A stretch of DNA of 64,000 nt. Origin: Lepidodermella squamata. Lineage: Eukaryota; Gastrotricha. A program made the translations under genes and the position numbers. Shown piece by piece: positions 1-13,309 of the stretch. Where the stretch lies: contig JBLDXI010000011.1 in NCBI GenBank assembly GCA_047495785.1, forward strand, positions 1,178,001 to 1,242,000. Direction: 5' to 3'. The notes under the pieces were generated by a model. That model saw only the letters and a program-made list of their open reading frames with translations. It had not been told where the DNA came from and made no database searches. How positions within the stretch are numbered: the first letter of the stretch is position 1; every line of letters starts with the position of its first letter.

Positions 1-702
1 TGCAGTTTCGAGGTGTTGGGTCTGACGTAGTGAGTGCTAATCGGGACAAAAAAGTCTTGGACAAGTTGGGGTGGTTCTTGCTGCTTTCCCTGTGAAAACC
101 TTCCTCCCAGTGCCTTCTCCTATTTCACTACAAAAAGCTACGGTGCAACCATGGGTTTTTTCGAGATAAGACAGGTTAAAACACACCATTTTCACTTTTT
201 CCTCGTTTTGCAAGCCGGGAAGGAAAAGACTTCAAAGCCGTGGATGACAACCATATTAACTGGCTATTTCTTACTTCGCTGATAGGCTCTCCATGTGCTC
301 TGCTAGGGAATGTGAAAAAACTGTGGTTGAACCCATTTTGTTCCTCGCAGAAACGCCGCTAAAGGCGCCAGTATTTGCATTTTTCCAAGGTTTTTGCACT
401 TTCGGATCGCTATCAGGTCGCCTAACGGCAGAAAACCCACGGTTACACATGCATTTTTATCAATTTCTGGATACGTCCGACTGTTCTCTACCAGGTAATC
501 CGAAAATTTCATGGTATCATCCACAAAAGCGCATTATATTTGTTGGTCATTTGTCCAGTGCATTCATTATTTTTCACACAGAATGCGGGCTATAAGTATA
601 TCTTATAATATTATGCGCGCGTAGTACTGTTTATAGTGCGCAGTACTCTGTATAGAGGTTTTTTCTCGCTGGTCGCCTTTAGCGCAAAATCATCGTTTAA
701 TC
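1..702. other. Flank left of palindrome, no gene seen
   Basis: Unique-looking AT-rich sequence outside the palindrome. Open frames here are short, overlap on both strands and show no domain or splice structure. The join to the palindrome is abrupt at about 702/703, where the mirror match to the right arm stops. Confidence 0.5.
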
Positions 703-1203
703 GGAGTTTACGGTCATGGTCAATGGAAACGGTGCAGAGGGTGTGGCAAGGTCATTTCTTCATAAATATAAAATAATTAATTTGTGGATATCACGGCAGA
801 AATATACAGCGAAGTTGAGGCTGTTGCTATCTGTAACATGCTGCCATGGCCAGCGCCGCCCACTGACGCCTGTCACGTCCTGTCACGGCCTGCCGTTGAC
901 TGCTTCATTTCGGTATGGTCCCTTAGGGATGTCATACTCTGTTTTATTAGCTATTAGCTCTGTCAATTAGAGAAAAATGCCACAATCTTAAATCAGGAAC
1001 CAGCCATTTCATATTCGTCGGATGTCTATATAACAATACGGTCTATATAGGCGATTCGTGCGCTAAATCAAAAAATCACACGGAAAGAGTGATAATGCAC
1101 AACGTCAAAAATAGCGTTAATAAGCCTTAAAGATTTCACTGGTTAACTGTATAACAACTCGATAGCCGAACTGATTATTTTCGAGTTTTAAGTTGAAGCA
1201 GAA

Positions 1204-2152
1204 TTACGCTGGCGTGGTTGATGAGCACTTTTCGAAGTTGGTGATGCCGTATGCTGATGCAGTACCCCAAGTATTTACGTTCAGATTTTGTGCGTCCTTT
1301 TGACCACCGAATATTCCAGTACAGCAGGCAGCAAAAGTAGAGTAAATGTACACACTGGCGCTGTTAGATTGAACAGTGTTCTGGGAAAAATACACTTATT
1401 GACAGTTAGCGTGCAATCTTTGGCAAACTCACAATGCCCGTAGTAGCGATTCCGTCAGCATTAGCGTTGGCCGTATAAGGAAAGCGGACGCAGTAACCGA
1501 TTCTTGTACCGCCGTTTGCAACTCTGTACGGCGTAGTATCTACCCCGCCAACACAGACCAGTGTAGGATTGCTGGTGCCCTGTTTCGGAAGGTATTCATA
1601 TACGATATTTGCCGTTTGGCCGCTCGCAACAGTATTTGTACAGCAAGTGCCAAAGTCAGTGTAGCTGTTAGGCACACTCGCCGTCGCGGTTGCTTGCTGA
1701 TTAAAATACATATTGATGAGCGACTCCTGAAAACGTAATTAGTTAATGTCTTACAGTAACGCCGCTTGTAAACACCGAAGTACATGTCGCGCCACTTGCG
1801 ATACAAAACTGTATGTTGGACTGCTGGATAGCCGGAGTTGGTGTTGTAGCACCTTGCGTTGTGGCGATTGTGCACAGTTGGTATGTAACCTGAATGCAGA
1901 AAGAATACAATTTCGAGATGGCGTGAAATGCATCAGGTGTTTTACGGTTGTTTGGCAGCTTTTCGTCGTATCACTGCAAAGGTTGCTCGTTGGAACGCAG
2001 CTTTTGCTCGACGTGTCACACTGGTTTGCCGTGGTTGTGCACGCAGATCCTGATGCGCATGTGCCAGTAGGACATGGCGTGCTCGTCGAAGCAGGGCACG
2101 CGTCAACTGCGACAACAGCGGCAAGAGCAATTACTAAATACAAGTAGCTCAT
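1204..2152 (-). CDS. Secreted Cys-rich protein, copy A
   Basis: I do not recognise the family. The four exons read 1946-2152, 1755-1889, 1433-1696 and 1204-1380, all joined in phase 0 by introns of 56, 58 and 52 bp with GT-AG ends. The product is 260 residues. Residues 1-18 form a signal peptide (MSYLYLVIALAAVVAVDA), so the protein should be secreted. Residues 19-69 are rich in Cys, Thr and Ser with spaced Cys (CPTGTC, KSC, NLC). The C-terminal half has two double-Cys motifs (GTCCTN and AACCTG). It is the mirror copy of the gene at 8145-9093; their third exons differ by one residue (Gly here, Arg there). Secreted structural, mucosal or effector roles are all possible; none can be assigned. 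Confidence 0.8.
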
Positions 2153-4654
2153 CACTTATTGAAAGGACAAATTTTGCTGAATATCATCATTCGCTTTTCA
2201 TATCGCGTAATTAATAAATGTTCAGGTCTTGTCTGTTCTTCCACATGTTATAACGAGGGTTTCTGTTGCAGAGATGATCGCGATTTCAGTGCCAGTGCGA
2301 TTGGCAGAATTGGTCTCAGAATTGGGATCAGAATTGGCCATTGCACTGCTTGCGATAATCCCAAATTAGTAGCGAGGGCAGACATGAGGAATTCTTAGAG
2401 GAATACTGACGTCGACTAATAAGCGGTCGGCGTTTTTGTTTTCATTTTAATTTCCTTTCTTGTCCTCGACGGTGTCTGTCTTACTGATGATTTATTGAAG
2501 CCCGTGATTAGCTAATTTGTCCACAGCGCATAATTGAATATAACATCAATCGTTGTTTTTTTTCATTGTCAAGCTGCCCTCTCTTGTGGGCATGAGCTTT
2601 CAAATAAATAAATAAATTATAATAACTCCTTTATTGTCTGTCGTCAACTGAATTTTGAGCCTCCAACGCCTGCAGATAGATATCAAACACTCCATTGAGT
2701 GTTGGATAAGTGCTTATAAATATTAGGAACACTTGCGATAAAGTAGGGCTGGACGCTGGAATGGTGGCAAAAAATCGTGCACGGCAAAATGGTTGCTTTT
2801 TCAAGTAACCTTTTGGTTCGTCCAGCTAAAACTTAGTTTTAAAGTTATTGCAATTCCATTCAATAGCTTTTGCTTTACTGAGCATTGACTATGACAGATG
2901 ACAGGTTCACTCGCAAAATTAAATAAACAAGCTTAAGAGTGCATGTGTCACTCTGAAAAACAATACGAAATGAAAGGACGTTTAAATTATGTTTTATGCA
3001 TTTTTGCATCCGCTGTAACAGTTTATATTTCTGCTATTGTGTACACTCTGCTTCATGTCAATTTCAAAATAAGGGAAAACTGAGCAGCAATTCATAATAT
3101 AGCTCCATCCGACAATATTTATTGCACTTTGTAATTAATTAGTTCAAGTTTTAAAGATCGCAAAAAGTGGAGTTTTGGCGCGGTTTCCGAGATGCTATCA
3201 AGAGGAGATGCATCTTTGGAGATGAATTCACATTGATAGCAAATAGATAGCAAATATTGATATATTGTTGACTTATGCCGTTGAATATTGATTAATCCAT
3301 GTATGTAATAAACTTTACGCACTTTGTTTACACAAAGGGGAATTAACGCACGCGCGTGTTACGCAAGTGTGTTTACGGCAGCGTTCCCCAAACTTTTTGT
3401 CTGCTAAGACTGTCTGACACAGTAGTGTCCTATGAGAATGGCTCGTAGGACACCTTGCTAAAATGAATGAAATTTGGTTCGGAATAAGTTCAATTATTTG
3501 AGCTACAAATTGATTGCTTGTTTAAATTCGTTTTTGATGGCAACCGAGCTCGAAATTGATAAAATCCCGAATAAAATCAAACTGAACGCGAGCGAAGCGA
3601 GAAACGTTTTAGAATGCGACACTGAAAAACGGTCTCAGTTTATTCTCTTATTCGGTCTCAGTTTTCGCAATGTGGTATACCCAAAATCGGTGAAATGAGC
3701 CTTACATTGCATTTCCTTGCCGTTGAAATCCACCGCTGGAATCCAGAAGACGGCGGTGCAACGTGGTTTTCTGCTGTCTTGAGGAGTCTAATGATATAAC
3801 AAGCGGCCTTGATAACTTGTTGCTCAAGTTTCAGTCCGCGGATCAGATAAACGCACCCTTTTCTGGGCGAAATGCAATGCAACTAGCTGTTTCACGATGA
3901 AAAGGGCATTGGTATCATTTAAATAAACGGAAAGCTGGGGGAAACATGTCGAATTTACTGGCATAGATGTTGCTGATGCGGAAGACACGTTGCCTTCCTT
4001 CTTTATCCTTGATGTTCTCTCATCCTTGTGTGATACTTCGTCGTCCGCAGTGATGCCGTAGCTAACTCCTATAGACTAATTAAAGCTGATCCCAAAGGCG
4101 TTACCACCGTTATCATCAAAGCTGTCTCGTAGAACATGTTCATAATATCAAAAAGAAAAAATACAAGGTATTTTAGATTACGATGATTTAGCCGCTCAGT
4201 TCATTTCGTTTACCGATAACCGAGATCTAATTCAGACATCGATCACTCGTTTGCAGCGGCGCAGGGCGGTGGCGGGAATATTCCGTGGTGATGCCCGTGT
4301 CCTGTCATCAATTTCCCTGCGGTAACCGCAGTTGCGGGCGGGTGTAACTGTTTGCGAGATTGCGGTAACAAAGCAAGTTTAACACCACGCCGGTCTTTGT
4401 CTTTTATATATGCATCCTTTTGATCTCTGATTCTACGCGTCCTGTAAGAACAGTCCAGCATTCTCGCATAGATTTTACGTTTCTTGTCATATTTTAGTGG
4501 TAAACTATTTGATTGATGTAACTTTAAGCGCAATAAATCACAATAATATAACGCGCCCCACCCGCTGAATTTCCCGGAGAAATAGAAGAATAAGCGAAAA
4601 CAAACGATTTCAAACCTTAGCCCTAACGCGGCCGCTGAAAACTAGTAGCCAGTG

Positions 4655-4745
4655 ATCTCGATTTGAGTTGATTTGATTTGATTTGGATTTGATTTGGCTC
4701 AATTTTCAGGGTTTTTGATTTGATTTGATTTGATTTGAGTTGAAA
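4655..4745. repeat. TTGAT/TTTGA short tandem repeat
   Basis: Runs of gatttgatttgattt with a small interruption. The mirrored copy lies at 5552-5642 (aaatcaaatcaaatc). A related run occurs at 18659-18680. Confidence 0.8.
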
Positions 4746-4961
4746 ATGGCCAGGCAGGCTGCGATCTTGGATTCTCGAGCTGCCAGGGATGGAAAAAAGT
4801 TTTTTGCTGCATTTGCCAAAATTACTAGTTATTTTGGTGGAAAACCGAGCGAAGCGAGAACATTTTGCAGATTTTTCACTAAAACACGCTGCGGAACCTC
4901 TAAAAATTGACGAAATAGGGGGATAAATTCTCATTTTGTCGTCTGGCCCGGCCGAGCTGGG

Positions 4962-5335
4962 TGGTATAGTGTAAATATAGTGTAAATACTTTCAACTAGC
5001 TTCGGCTACGCAGCTCCTTGCTATTGTTGTCCAGAATCTTGCGCGTGTCTTTATTTTTATAACAGAATAAGATTACGAGGAGAACGACTTATGACCAGCG
5101 ATATGCGCAATGCATTTTGTTGACTTCTACAGTCTTGTTAATTGCCTCAGCTTTGATACATTTATGTCTCATTTCTGTTTTGTTGTTGAAAGCAGACAGA
5201 GGGCTATAAGATTTGATATCATAAAGTCCTTTGCCAAATAAAATAACCCGCGTTGGCAATCTACCCACGATCATAGATCGCACGATCGGACAAGTTTTTC
5301 TACCTTGGCAGGGGTAGATGGGGGGGATCATCCCC
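4962..5335. other. Palindrome spacer
   Basis: 374 bp that is not mirrored, between the two arms. It has no gene. At its right edge an inverted repeat of seven G, AT, one C, AT, seven C (5320-5338) straddles the start of the right arm at 5336. Confidence 0.85.
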
Positions 5336-8300
5336 CCCAGCTCGGCCGGGCCAGACGACAAAATGAGAATTTATCCCCCTATTTCGTCAATTTTTAGAGG
5401 TTCCGCAGCGTGTTTTAGTGAAAAATCTGCAAAATGTTCTCGCTTCGCTCGGTTTTCCACCAAAATAACTAGTAATTTTGGCAAATGCAGCAAAAAACTT
5501 TTTTCCATCCCTGGCAGCTCGAGAATCCAAGATCGCAGCCTGCCTGGCCATTTTCAACTCAAATCAAATCAAATCAAATCAAAAACCCTGAAAATTGAGC
5601 CAAATCAAATCCAAATCAAATCAAATCAACTCAAATCGAGATCACTGGCTACTAGTTTTCAGCGGCCGCGTTAGGGCTAAGGTTTGAAATCGTTTGTTTT
5701 CGCTTATTCTTCTATTTCTCCGGGAAATTCAGCGGGTGGGGCGCGTTATATTATTGTGATTTATTGCGCTTAAAGTTACATCAATCAAATAGTTTACCAC
5801 TAAAATATGACAAGAAACGTAAAATCTATGCGAGAATGCTGGACTGTTCTTACAGGACGCGTAGAATCAGAGATCAAAAGGATGCATATATAAAAGACAA
5901 AGACCGGCGTGGTGTTAAACTTGCTTTGTTACCGCAATCTCGCAAACAGTTACACCCGCCCGCAACTGCGGTTACCGCAGGGAAATTGATGACAGGACAC
6001 GGGCATCACCACGGAATATTCCCGCCACCGCCCTGCGCCGCTGCAAACGAGTGATCGATGTCTGAATTAGATCTCGGTTATCGGTAAACGAAATGAACTG
6101 AGCGGCTAAATCATCGTAATCTAAAATACCTTGTATTTTTTCTTTTTGATATTATGAACATGTTCTACGAGACAGCTTTGATGATAACGGTGGTAACGCC
6201 TTTGGGATCAGCTTTAATTAGTCTATAGGAGTTAGCTACGGCATCACTGCGGACGACGAAGTATCACACAAGGATGAGAGAACATCAAGGATAAAGAAGG
6301 AAGGCAACGTGTCTTCCGCATCAGCAACATCTATGCCAGTAAATTCGACATGTTTCCCCCAGCTTTCCGTTTATTTAAATGATACCAATGCCCTTTTCAT
6401 CGTGAAACAGCTAGTTGCATTGCATTTCGCCCAGAAAAGGGTGCGTTTATCTGATCCGCGGACTGAAACTTGAGCAACAAGTTATCAAGGCCGCTTGTTA
6501 TATCATTAGACTCCTCAAGACAGCAGAAAACCACGTTGCACCGCCGTCTTCTGGATTCCAGCGGTGGATTTCAACGGCAAGGAAATGCAATGTAAGGCTC
6601 ATTTCACCGATTTTGGGTATACCACATTGCGAAAACTGAGACCGAATAAGAGAATAAACTGAGACCGTTTTTCAGTGTCGCATTCTAAAACGTTTCTCGC
6701 TTCGCTCGCGTTCAGTTTGATTTTATTCGGGATTTTATCAATTTCGAGCTCGGTTGCCATCAAAAACGAATTTAAACAAGCAATCAATTTGTAGCTCAAA
6801 TAATTGAACTTATTCCGAACCAAATTTCATTCATTTTAGCAAGGTGTCCTACGAGCCATTCTCATAGGACACTACTGTGTCAGACAGTCTTAGCAGACAA
6901 AAAGTTTGGGGAACGCTGCCGTAAACACACTTGCGTAACACGCGCGTGCGTTAATTCCCCTTTGTGTAAACAAAGTGCGTAAAGTTTATTACATACATGG
7001 ATTAATCAATATTCAACGGCATAAGTCAACAATATATCAATATTTGCTATCTATTTGCTATCAATGTGAATTCATCTCCAAAGATGCATCTCCTCTTGAT
7101 AGCATCTCGGAAACCGCGCCAAAACTCCACTTTTTGCGATCTTTAAAACTTGAACTAATTAATTACAAAGTGCAATAAATATTGTCGGATGGAGCTATAT
7201 TATGAATTGCTGCTCAGTTTTCCCTTATTTTGAAATTGACATGAAGCAGAGTGTACACAATAGCAGAAATATAAACTGTTACAGCGGATGCAAAAATGCA
7301 TAAAACATAATTTAAACGTCCTTTCATTTCGTATTGTTTTTCAGAGTGACACATGCACTCTTAAGCTTGTTTATTTAATTTTGCGAGTGAACCTGTCATC
7401 TGTCATAGTCAATGCTCAGTAAAGCAAAAGCTATTGAATGGAATTGCAATAACTTTAAAACTAAGTTTTAGCTGGACGAACCAAAAGGTTACTTGAAAAA
7501 GCAACCATTTTGCCGTGCACGATTTTTTGCCACCATTCCAGCGTCCAGCCCTACTTTATCGCAAGTGTTCCTAATATTTATAAGCACTTATCCAACACTC
7601 AATGGAGTGTTTGATATCTATCTGCAGGCGTTGGAGGCTCAAAATTCAGTTGACGACAGACAATAAAGGAGTTATTATAATTTATTTATTTATTTGAAAG
7701 CTCATGCCCACAAGAGAGGGCAGCTTGACAATGAAAAAAAACAACGATTGATGTTATATTCAATTATGCGCTGTGGACAAATTAGCTAATCACGGGCTTC
7801 AATAAATCATCAGTAAGACAGACACCGTCGAGGACAAGAAAGGAAATTAAAATGAAAACAAAAACGCCGACCGCTTATTAGTCGACGTCAGTATTCCTCT
7901 AAGAATTCCTCATGTCTGCCCTCGCTACTAATTTGGGATTATCGCAAGCAGTGCAATGGCCAATTCTGATCCCAATTCTGAGACCAATTCTGCCAATCGC
8001 ACTGGCACTGAAATCGCGATCATCTCTGCAACAGAAACCCTCGTTATAACATGTGGAAGAACAGACAAGACCTGAACATTTATTAATTACGCGATATGAA
8101 AAGCGAATGATGATATTCAGCAAAATTTGTCCTTTCAATAAGTGATGAGCTACTTGTATTTAGTAATTGCTCTTGCCGCTGTTGTCGCAGTTGACGCGTG
8201 CCCTGCTTCGACGAGCACGCCATGTCCTACTGGCACATGCGCATCAGGATCTGCGTGCACAACCACGGCAAACCAGTGTGACACGTCGAGCAAAAGCTGC

Positions 8301-9594
8301 GTTCCAACGAGCAACCTTTGCAGTGATACGACGAAAAGCTGCCAAACAACCGTAAAACACCTGATGCATTTCACGCCATCTCGAAATTGTATTCTTTCTG
8401 CATTCAGGTTACATACCAACTGTGCACAATCGCCACAACGCAAGGTGCTACAACACCAACTCCGGCTATCCAGCAGTCCAACATACAGTTTTGTATCGCA
8501 AGTGGCGCGACATGTACTTCGGTGTTTACAAGCGGCGTTACTGTAAGACATTAACTAATTACGTTTTCAGGAGTCGCTCATCAATATGTATTTTAATCAG
8601 CAAGCAACCGCGACGGCGAGTGTGCCTAACAGCTACACTGACTTTGGCACTTGCTGTACAAATACTGTTGCGAGCGGCCAAACGGCAAATATCGTATATG
8701 AATACCTTCCGAAACAGGGCACCAGCAATCCTACACTGGTCTGTGTTGGCGGGGTAGATACTACGCCGTACAGAGTTGCAAACGGCGGTACAAGAATCGG
8801 TTACTGCGTCCGCTTTCCTTATACGGCCAACGCTAATGCTGACGGAATCGCTACTACGCGCATTGTGAGTTTGCCAAAGATTGCACGCTAACTGTCAATA
8901 AGTGTATTTTTCCCAGAACACTGTTCAATCTAACAGCGCCAGTGTGTACATTTACTCTACTTTTGCTGCCTGCTGTACTGGAATATTCGGTGGTCAAAAG
9001 GACGCACAAAATCTGAACGTAAATACTTGGGGTACTGCATCAGCATACGGCATCACCAACTTCGAAAAGTGCTCATCAACCACGCCAGCGTAATTCTGCT
9101 TCAACTTAAAACTCGAAAATAATCAGTTCGGCTATCGAGTTGTTATACAGTTAACCAGTGAAATCTTTAAGGCTTATTAACGCTATTTTTGACGTTGTGT
9201 ATTATCACTCTTTCCGTGTGATTTTTTGATTTAGCGCACGAATCGCCTATATAGACCGTATTGTTATATAGACATCCGACGAATATGAAATGGCTGGTTC
9301 CTGATTTAAGATTGTGGCATTTTTCTCTAATTGACAGAGCTAATAGCTAATAAAACAGAGTATGACATCCCTAAGGGACCATGCCGAAATGAAGCAGTCA
9401 ACGGCAGGCCGTGACAGGACGTGACAGGCGTCAGTGGGCGGCGCTGGCCATGGCAGCATGTTACAGATAGCAACAGCCTCAACTTCGCTGTATATTTCTG
9501 CCGTGATATCCACAAATTAATTATTTTATATTTATGAAGAAATGACCTTGCCACACCCTCTGCACCGTTTCCATTGACCATGACCGTAAACTCC
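5336..9594. repeat. Right arm of large palindrome
   Basis: Reverse complement of 703-4961. It carries the plus-strand copy B of the Cys-rich gene (8145-9093). The 5336-8140 part has no supported gene. Compared with the third unit at 11.6-14.3 kb it holds about 1.5 kb extra between roughly 6440 and 8000. The outer boundary is at 9594/9595. Confidence 0.97.
8145..9093 (+). CDS. Secreted Cys-rich protein, copy B
   Basis: Family not recognised. Exons are 8145-8351, 8408-8542, 8601-8864 and 8917-9093. Donors are gtaaaa, gtaaga and gtgagt; acceptors end gcattcag, ttttaatcag and ttttcccag. All junctions are phase 0, giving 260 residues. The ATG at 8145 was chosen because it starts directly on a hydrophobic signal peptide ending ...VVAVDA before the first Cys. 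The second exon contains repeated Thr/Pro/Gln and the motif GATC. Read through without splicing, the frames stop quickly. The exon model is also supported by copy C, where the same intron lengths recur with different intron sequence. Codon 3 of GTT-ACT and the next exon at CAA join cleanly. It is divergently arranged with copy A across the palindrome centre. Confidence 0.82.
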
Positions 9595-10628
9595 ATATTA
9601 GTCGTGGTAAATTGCTGCGGCAAAAACACTTGTTGCAAATAATCTTATGGATCGCACGAAAGAACGTTTCATCCGGGAGTCACAGCAACAATCGATTGAC
9701 CGATCAGCGTGCGCATTGGATTGGACTTTTTAAGTGGTCACACAATGCAGCTGATAAAACGGCAGCATCTGCTCAAAATTACACAGAAATAGCACAAGAA
9801 ATATTGGGGTGGAAAATAATGACGTGATTCATTTCATTAAATTCAAACCGGTGAACTTTACCCCTCATTAGTCTGACTTCATTTTTTCGTGTCCGAAAAC
9901 ATCTTAGTGCGGTGTCCTATCTACTATCTACGTCACATGGGAATTATCGTTAATCAGCCGAGTCATGCGTCAATCTGGCGTGCTGAACAGTCGCACATAA
10001 CACTTGGGACTAATACTGTCTACTAATACTAATAGAAACTAACTAAAACTGCATGTGCGACTGCGCGAGCCATTCTGCATGTCCGCGCACTCCACGCCGT
10101 CCAGAGCCGCCATGCCGACAACATCGCCCGCTTTTGTGCTGCCGCTTCATGAGGACATCGAGGCTGATCGGCATTCCGCGTCGCCGCCTGTCTTCCTGCT
10201 CAACGATCGGTTCTCCCCCATACCAGTCCTCTGTTCCACAATGTTTGTCTCTCTCCTAGGTCTTCTTCCCTTTCCTGCTTATTTCCCTCTCTACACGTTT
10301 TTAATGGAAAAAAGTGACGTGAGCGTGCTAGTCGTGCACATACAAGCGCGCTGCTTAACCGTCAATCGCGCGCAAATTTGCACAGCAGTCTTACTTGCAT
10401 CGTCTTTCAGAATAACTACCGTATTTAGTCATATAGAGGCCTCTACTGTCTAGCGCAAGGTCCTCAAAATTTGGATTAGTGACTACAGCACTCCACTACG
10501 AAAACAGCACTTCGACAGCTTCTTTTGAATCCTAATTGATTTTCGGCCCTGTAATAAAGGTTTTGATAGCGAATTATTAGAAATTCTCGTCACTGCCCAT
10601 CGGTACGCCGTGTATTCTTTCCTCCATG
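9595..10628. other. Intergenic, nothing supported
   Basis: Right flank of the palindrome. Two overlapping frames near 10053-10453 are Pro/Ser-rich but lack start context, splice sites or recognisable domains. No RNA gene was seen. Confidence 0.45.
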
Positions 10629-10865
10629 CAAACTGGGAGCAAACGCCAAAAAATTTCCCCATGGTCACAACTTACGAAATCAAGCCATCAATAGGTGTAA
10701 ATGAGGAAAAAATCGGGAGAAAAATGGAGAAATACTTGAGGCGCATTATTTATATGGCCTCAATAAACATTTTTCTCCCGATTTTTTCCTCATTTACACC
10801 TATTGATGGCTTGATTTCGTAAGTTGTGACCATGGGGCAATTTTTTGGCGTTTGCTCCCAGTTTG
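10629..10865. repeat. Foldback (hairpin) element
   Basis: Two near-perfect 98-bp inverted arms, 10629-10726 and 10768-10865, flank a 41-bp loop. The outer ends read caaactgggagcaaacgcc and its complement. It looks like a small non-autonomous foldback element. No coding content. Confidence 0.9.
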
Positions 10866-11051
10866 TTTCACAGTAAAAAGAACCACAATGCTGGTTCAGC
10901 AAGCTTGAACAGTCGAGAAGCAATGTATCGTCACCGTTATAGATTGCTCTCACAAATAAACTGATTGCATCATTGAATTCCTCGTGAAAAGTTACTCTAG
11001 AACATGTGTAACAGGTCAGAGGATGAATTTTGGGTATACTTTTATGATAGG

Positions 11052-11431
11052 GCCATTAAAGTAATTATGACCGGAAGTAATCGTAGCTTCGAAACGGTGA
11101 TAGTTATGGAAATCCTAAAAGCAGATTCGTGTTCAGCGACAGCGATTTCATTTTCTTTGTTAACTTTCTTTGTTCATGTGTTCTCAGCTAAGTATCGTCA
11201 ATGGTATCATGTACGAACGCCCTGAAAGTCGACGTGATTTAACCTGCGACTCTAGAGAGGTATTCGGGCTTCATAGCAAATGGCGAGGCTGAGACCGGGC
11301 GTATAAAGAAAGTTAACGAAGAAAATGAAATCGCTGTCGCTGAACACGAATCTGCTTTTAGGATTTCCATTTTCCATAACTATCACCGTTTCGAAGCTAC
11401 GATTACTTCCGGTCATAATTACTTTATGGCT
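11052..11431. repeat. Inverted repeat, about 120-bp arms
   Basis: 11052-11174 matches the reverse complement of 11308-11431 (for example ccggaagtaatc at 11071 against gattacttccgg at 11401), with a few small differences. The 130-bp centre is unrelated. Probably a non-autonomous foldback or MITE copy. Confidence 0.85.
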
Positions 11432-12049
11432 CGAGCGCTGGGTCGGCTTTCTGATACCATACCATCCTTGTTAGAGGACGTTTCAACGCGTTGTAGCCGC
11501 AATCCTTCGTGATTTATGCGGCCATATGACGTCGATGCATGAATTGTGGCATTGTGTGAATATATAGCTTTAATCATGTTGAAATTCTGCAAAAGACTTT
11601 ACCCGTTGACGCATTTCAGCCGCTGCTACTGGTTTTCAGCGGCCGAATTAGGGCTAAGGTTCTTTGAAATCGTTTGTTTTTGCTATGGTTGCTTATTCTT
11701 CCATTTCTCCGGGAAATTCAGCGGGTGGGGCGCGTTATATTATTGTGATTTATTGCGCTTAAAGTTACATCAATCAAATAGTTTACCACTAAAATATGAC
11801 AAGAAACGTAAAATCTATGCGAGAATGCTGGACTGTTCTTACAGGACGCGTAGAATCAGAGATCAAAAGGATGCATATAAAAGACAAAGACCGGCGTGGT
11901 GTTAAACTTGCTCTGTAACCGCAGCCACACAATTAGTTACACCCGCCCGCAACTGGTTGCCGCAGGGAAATCGATGATAGAACTCAGGCACCACGGATTG
12001 CTTTCAAAATATCCGGCCGCAGCCCCGCGCCGCGAATTAGATCTCGGCA

Positions 12050-12580
12050 TCATCATTGAATTTTTCGCTGAAAATGCTTAACTCTCACTCATGCTTTCAA
12101 TTATGCATCAAATATAACGTCTTGTTAGACACTCAACTTGATGTGAATGGTGCGATAAACATAGCCAGTGACGTGGGATAGGTTCATAGCCTCGCCATGT
12201 TGATTTTCCATGCTAAGGATGCAAGTGATGCTTTATTAGTAAGTGAGGCGCTCGCCTTTGCTAAGTGCTGTCCTTACTTGAAAGCCATCCTCTTGATAAT
12301 GATGTCCTTAGTAAGGATGTCCTGCAATGCAAGATGGCTTCCAAGTAATGCTTGGTAGGGATGACTTACTCAACAATCCTTACTCAGAATTCGCCGCTTC
12401 AGACTCAGCGATCTAAGGATCTGATCTCAAATAGACCTGTGCAGCTTAGATGACGCGGCGCATACTGTTGATATCCAAAGTAAGGTTGGTTTTTTCATTG
12501 ATCAAATTGGAAGGCATTCCCTTACTAAGCACCAAGTTATGCTCACATATCCTTAGAAAGGAAGTTTAACATGACGACGT
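12050..12580. repeat. Insertion with degenerate GTAAGGAT-type repeats
   Basis: Absent from the equivalent place in the palindrome arms. It contains many imperfect units such as taaggatg, gtaaggat, ccttact and cttacttg in both orientations. It resembles the other short-unit foldback insertions in this window. Confidence 0.55.
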
Positions 12581-13309
12581 CACGAACAGCAGTAAACGAA
12601 ATAAAATGAGCGGCTAAATCATTATATCTAAAATACCTTGCATTCTTTCTTTTTGATGTTACGAACATGTGTAATAACAATAGTTCTGAGAGACAACTTT
12701 GATGATGAGGGCGTTAACATCTTTGCGATAAGCTTTGATTAGTCGAGAGATGTTAACTACGACATCACGACATCACGACGTAGTATCACAACATCAGGTT
12801 GAGAGACTATCAAAGAACCGAAGTAAGGAAATGTGTCTTACGTATCAGCAACATCTATGCCAATAAATTCGACATGCTTTCGCCCGCTACTCCGTCCATT
12901 TACATGATATCACTGTCATTTTCAACATGAAACAGCCTCTTCCAGTGCATTTCGGCCGAATAAAGGTGTATATCTCAAACATCATTGTCTTTCCTCTTTG
13001 CTCAAAACACTTACAATGAAAAACATTTAGCCTTTGGCCATCACAATGTCAAGTCACTGTTGGACGTGCTCCGTCATGTCCGTCCTCAGAAAAAAAAAAA
13101 ATTTTGATGATGTAGAAGAATATACATCAATATATGTAGATAAATAAAGCCTACTGTGCACTTCGCTTCTAATGCTGTCATCGTTTTATTAGTGTCACCT
13201 GAAAACCTACTTTTAACGGGTAAAACAACAGACAAGACTCAATCATTTATTAACTGCGTGTTTCGAAAACAAACACTGACATTCGGTAAAATATTTTTCT
13301 CGATAAGTC

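Larger units (their letters stand above)
703..4961. repeat. Left arm of large palindrome
   Basis: Position x in this arm matches the reverse complement of position 10297-x. The match runs for 4,259 bp, with only three differences seen by eye (914/9383, 1097/9200, 1438/8859), all in the outer part. The arm holds one minus-strand copy of the Cys-rich secreted gene (1204-2152). The remaining 2.8 kb shows no convincing gene. It contains a GATTT-type run (4655-4745) and a short hairpin around 3430-3457. Confidence 0.97.

Noticed and set aside
4243-6054. Mirrored 96- and 103-codon frames in both palindrome arms
   Set aside because: They are identical simply because the arms are; no splice sites, starts or domains. 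The related third unit does not keep the frames.
10053-10453. Two overlapping plus-strand frames
   Set aside because: No domain, no supporting splice sites, and frames of this size are expected in this composition.
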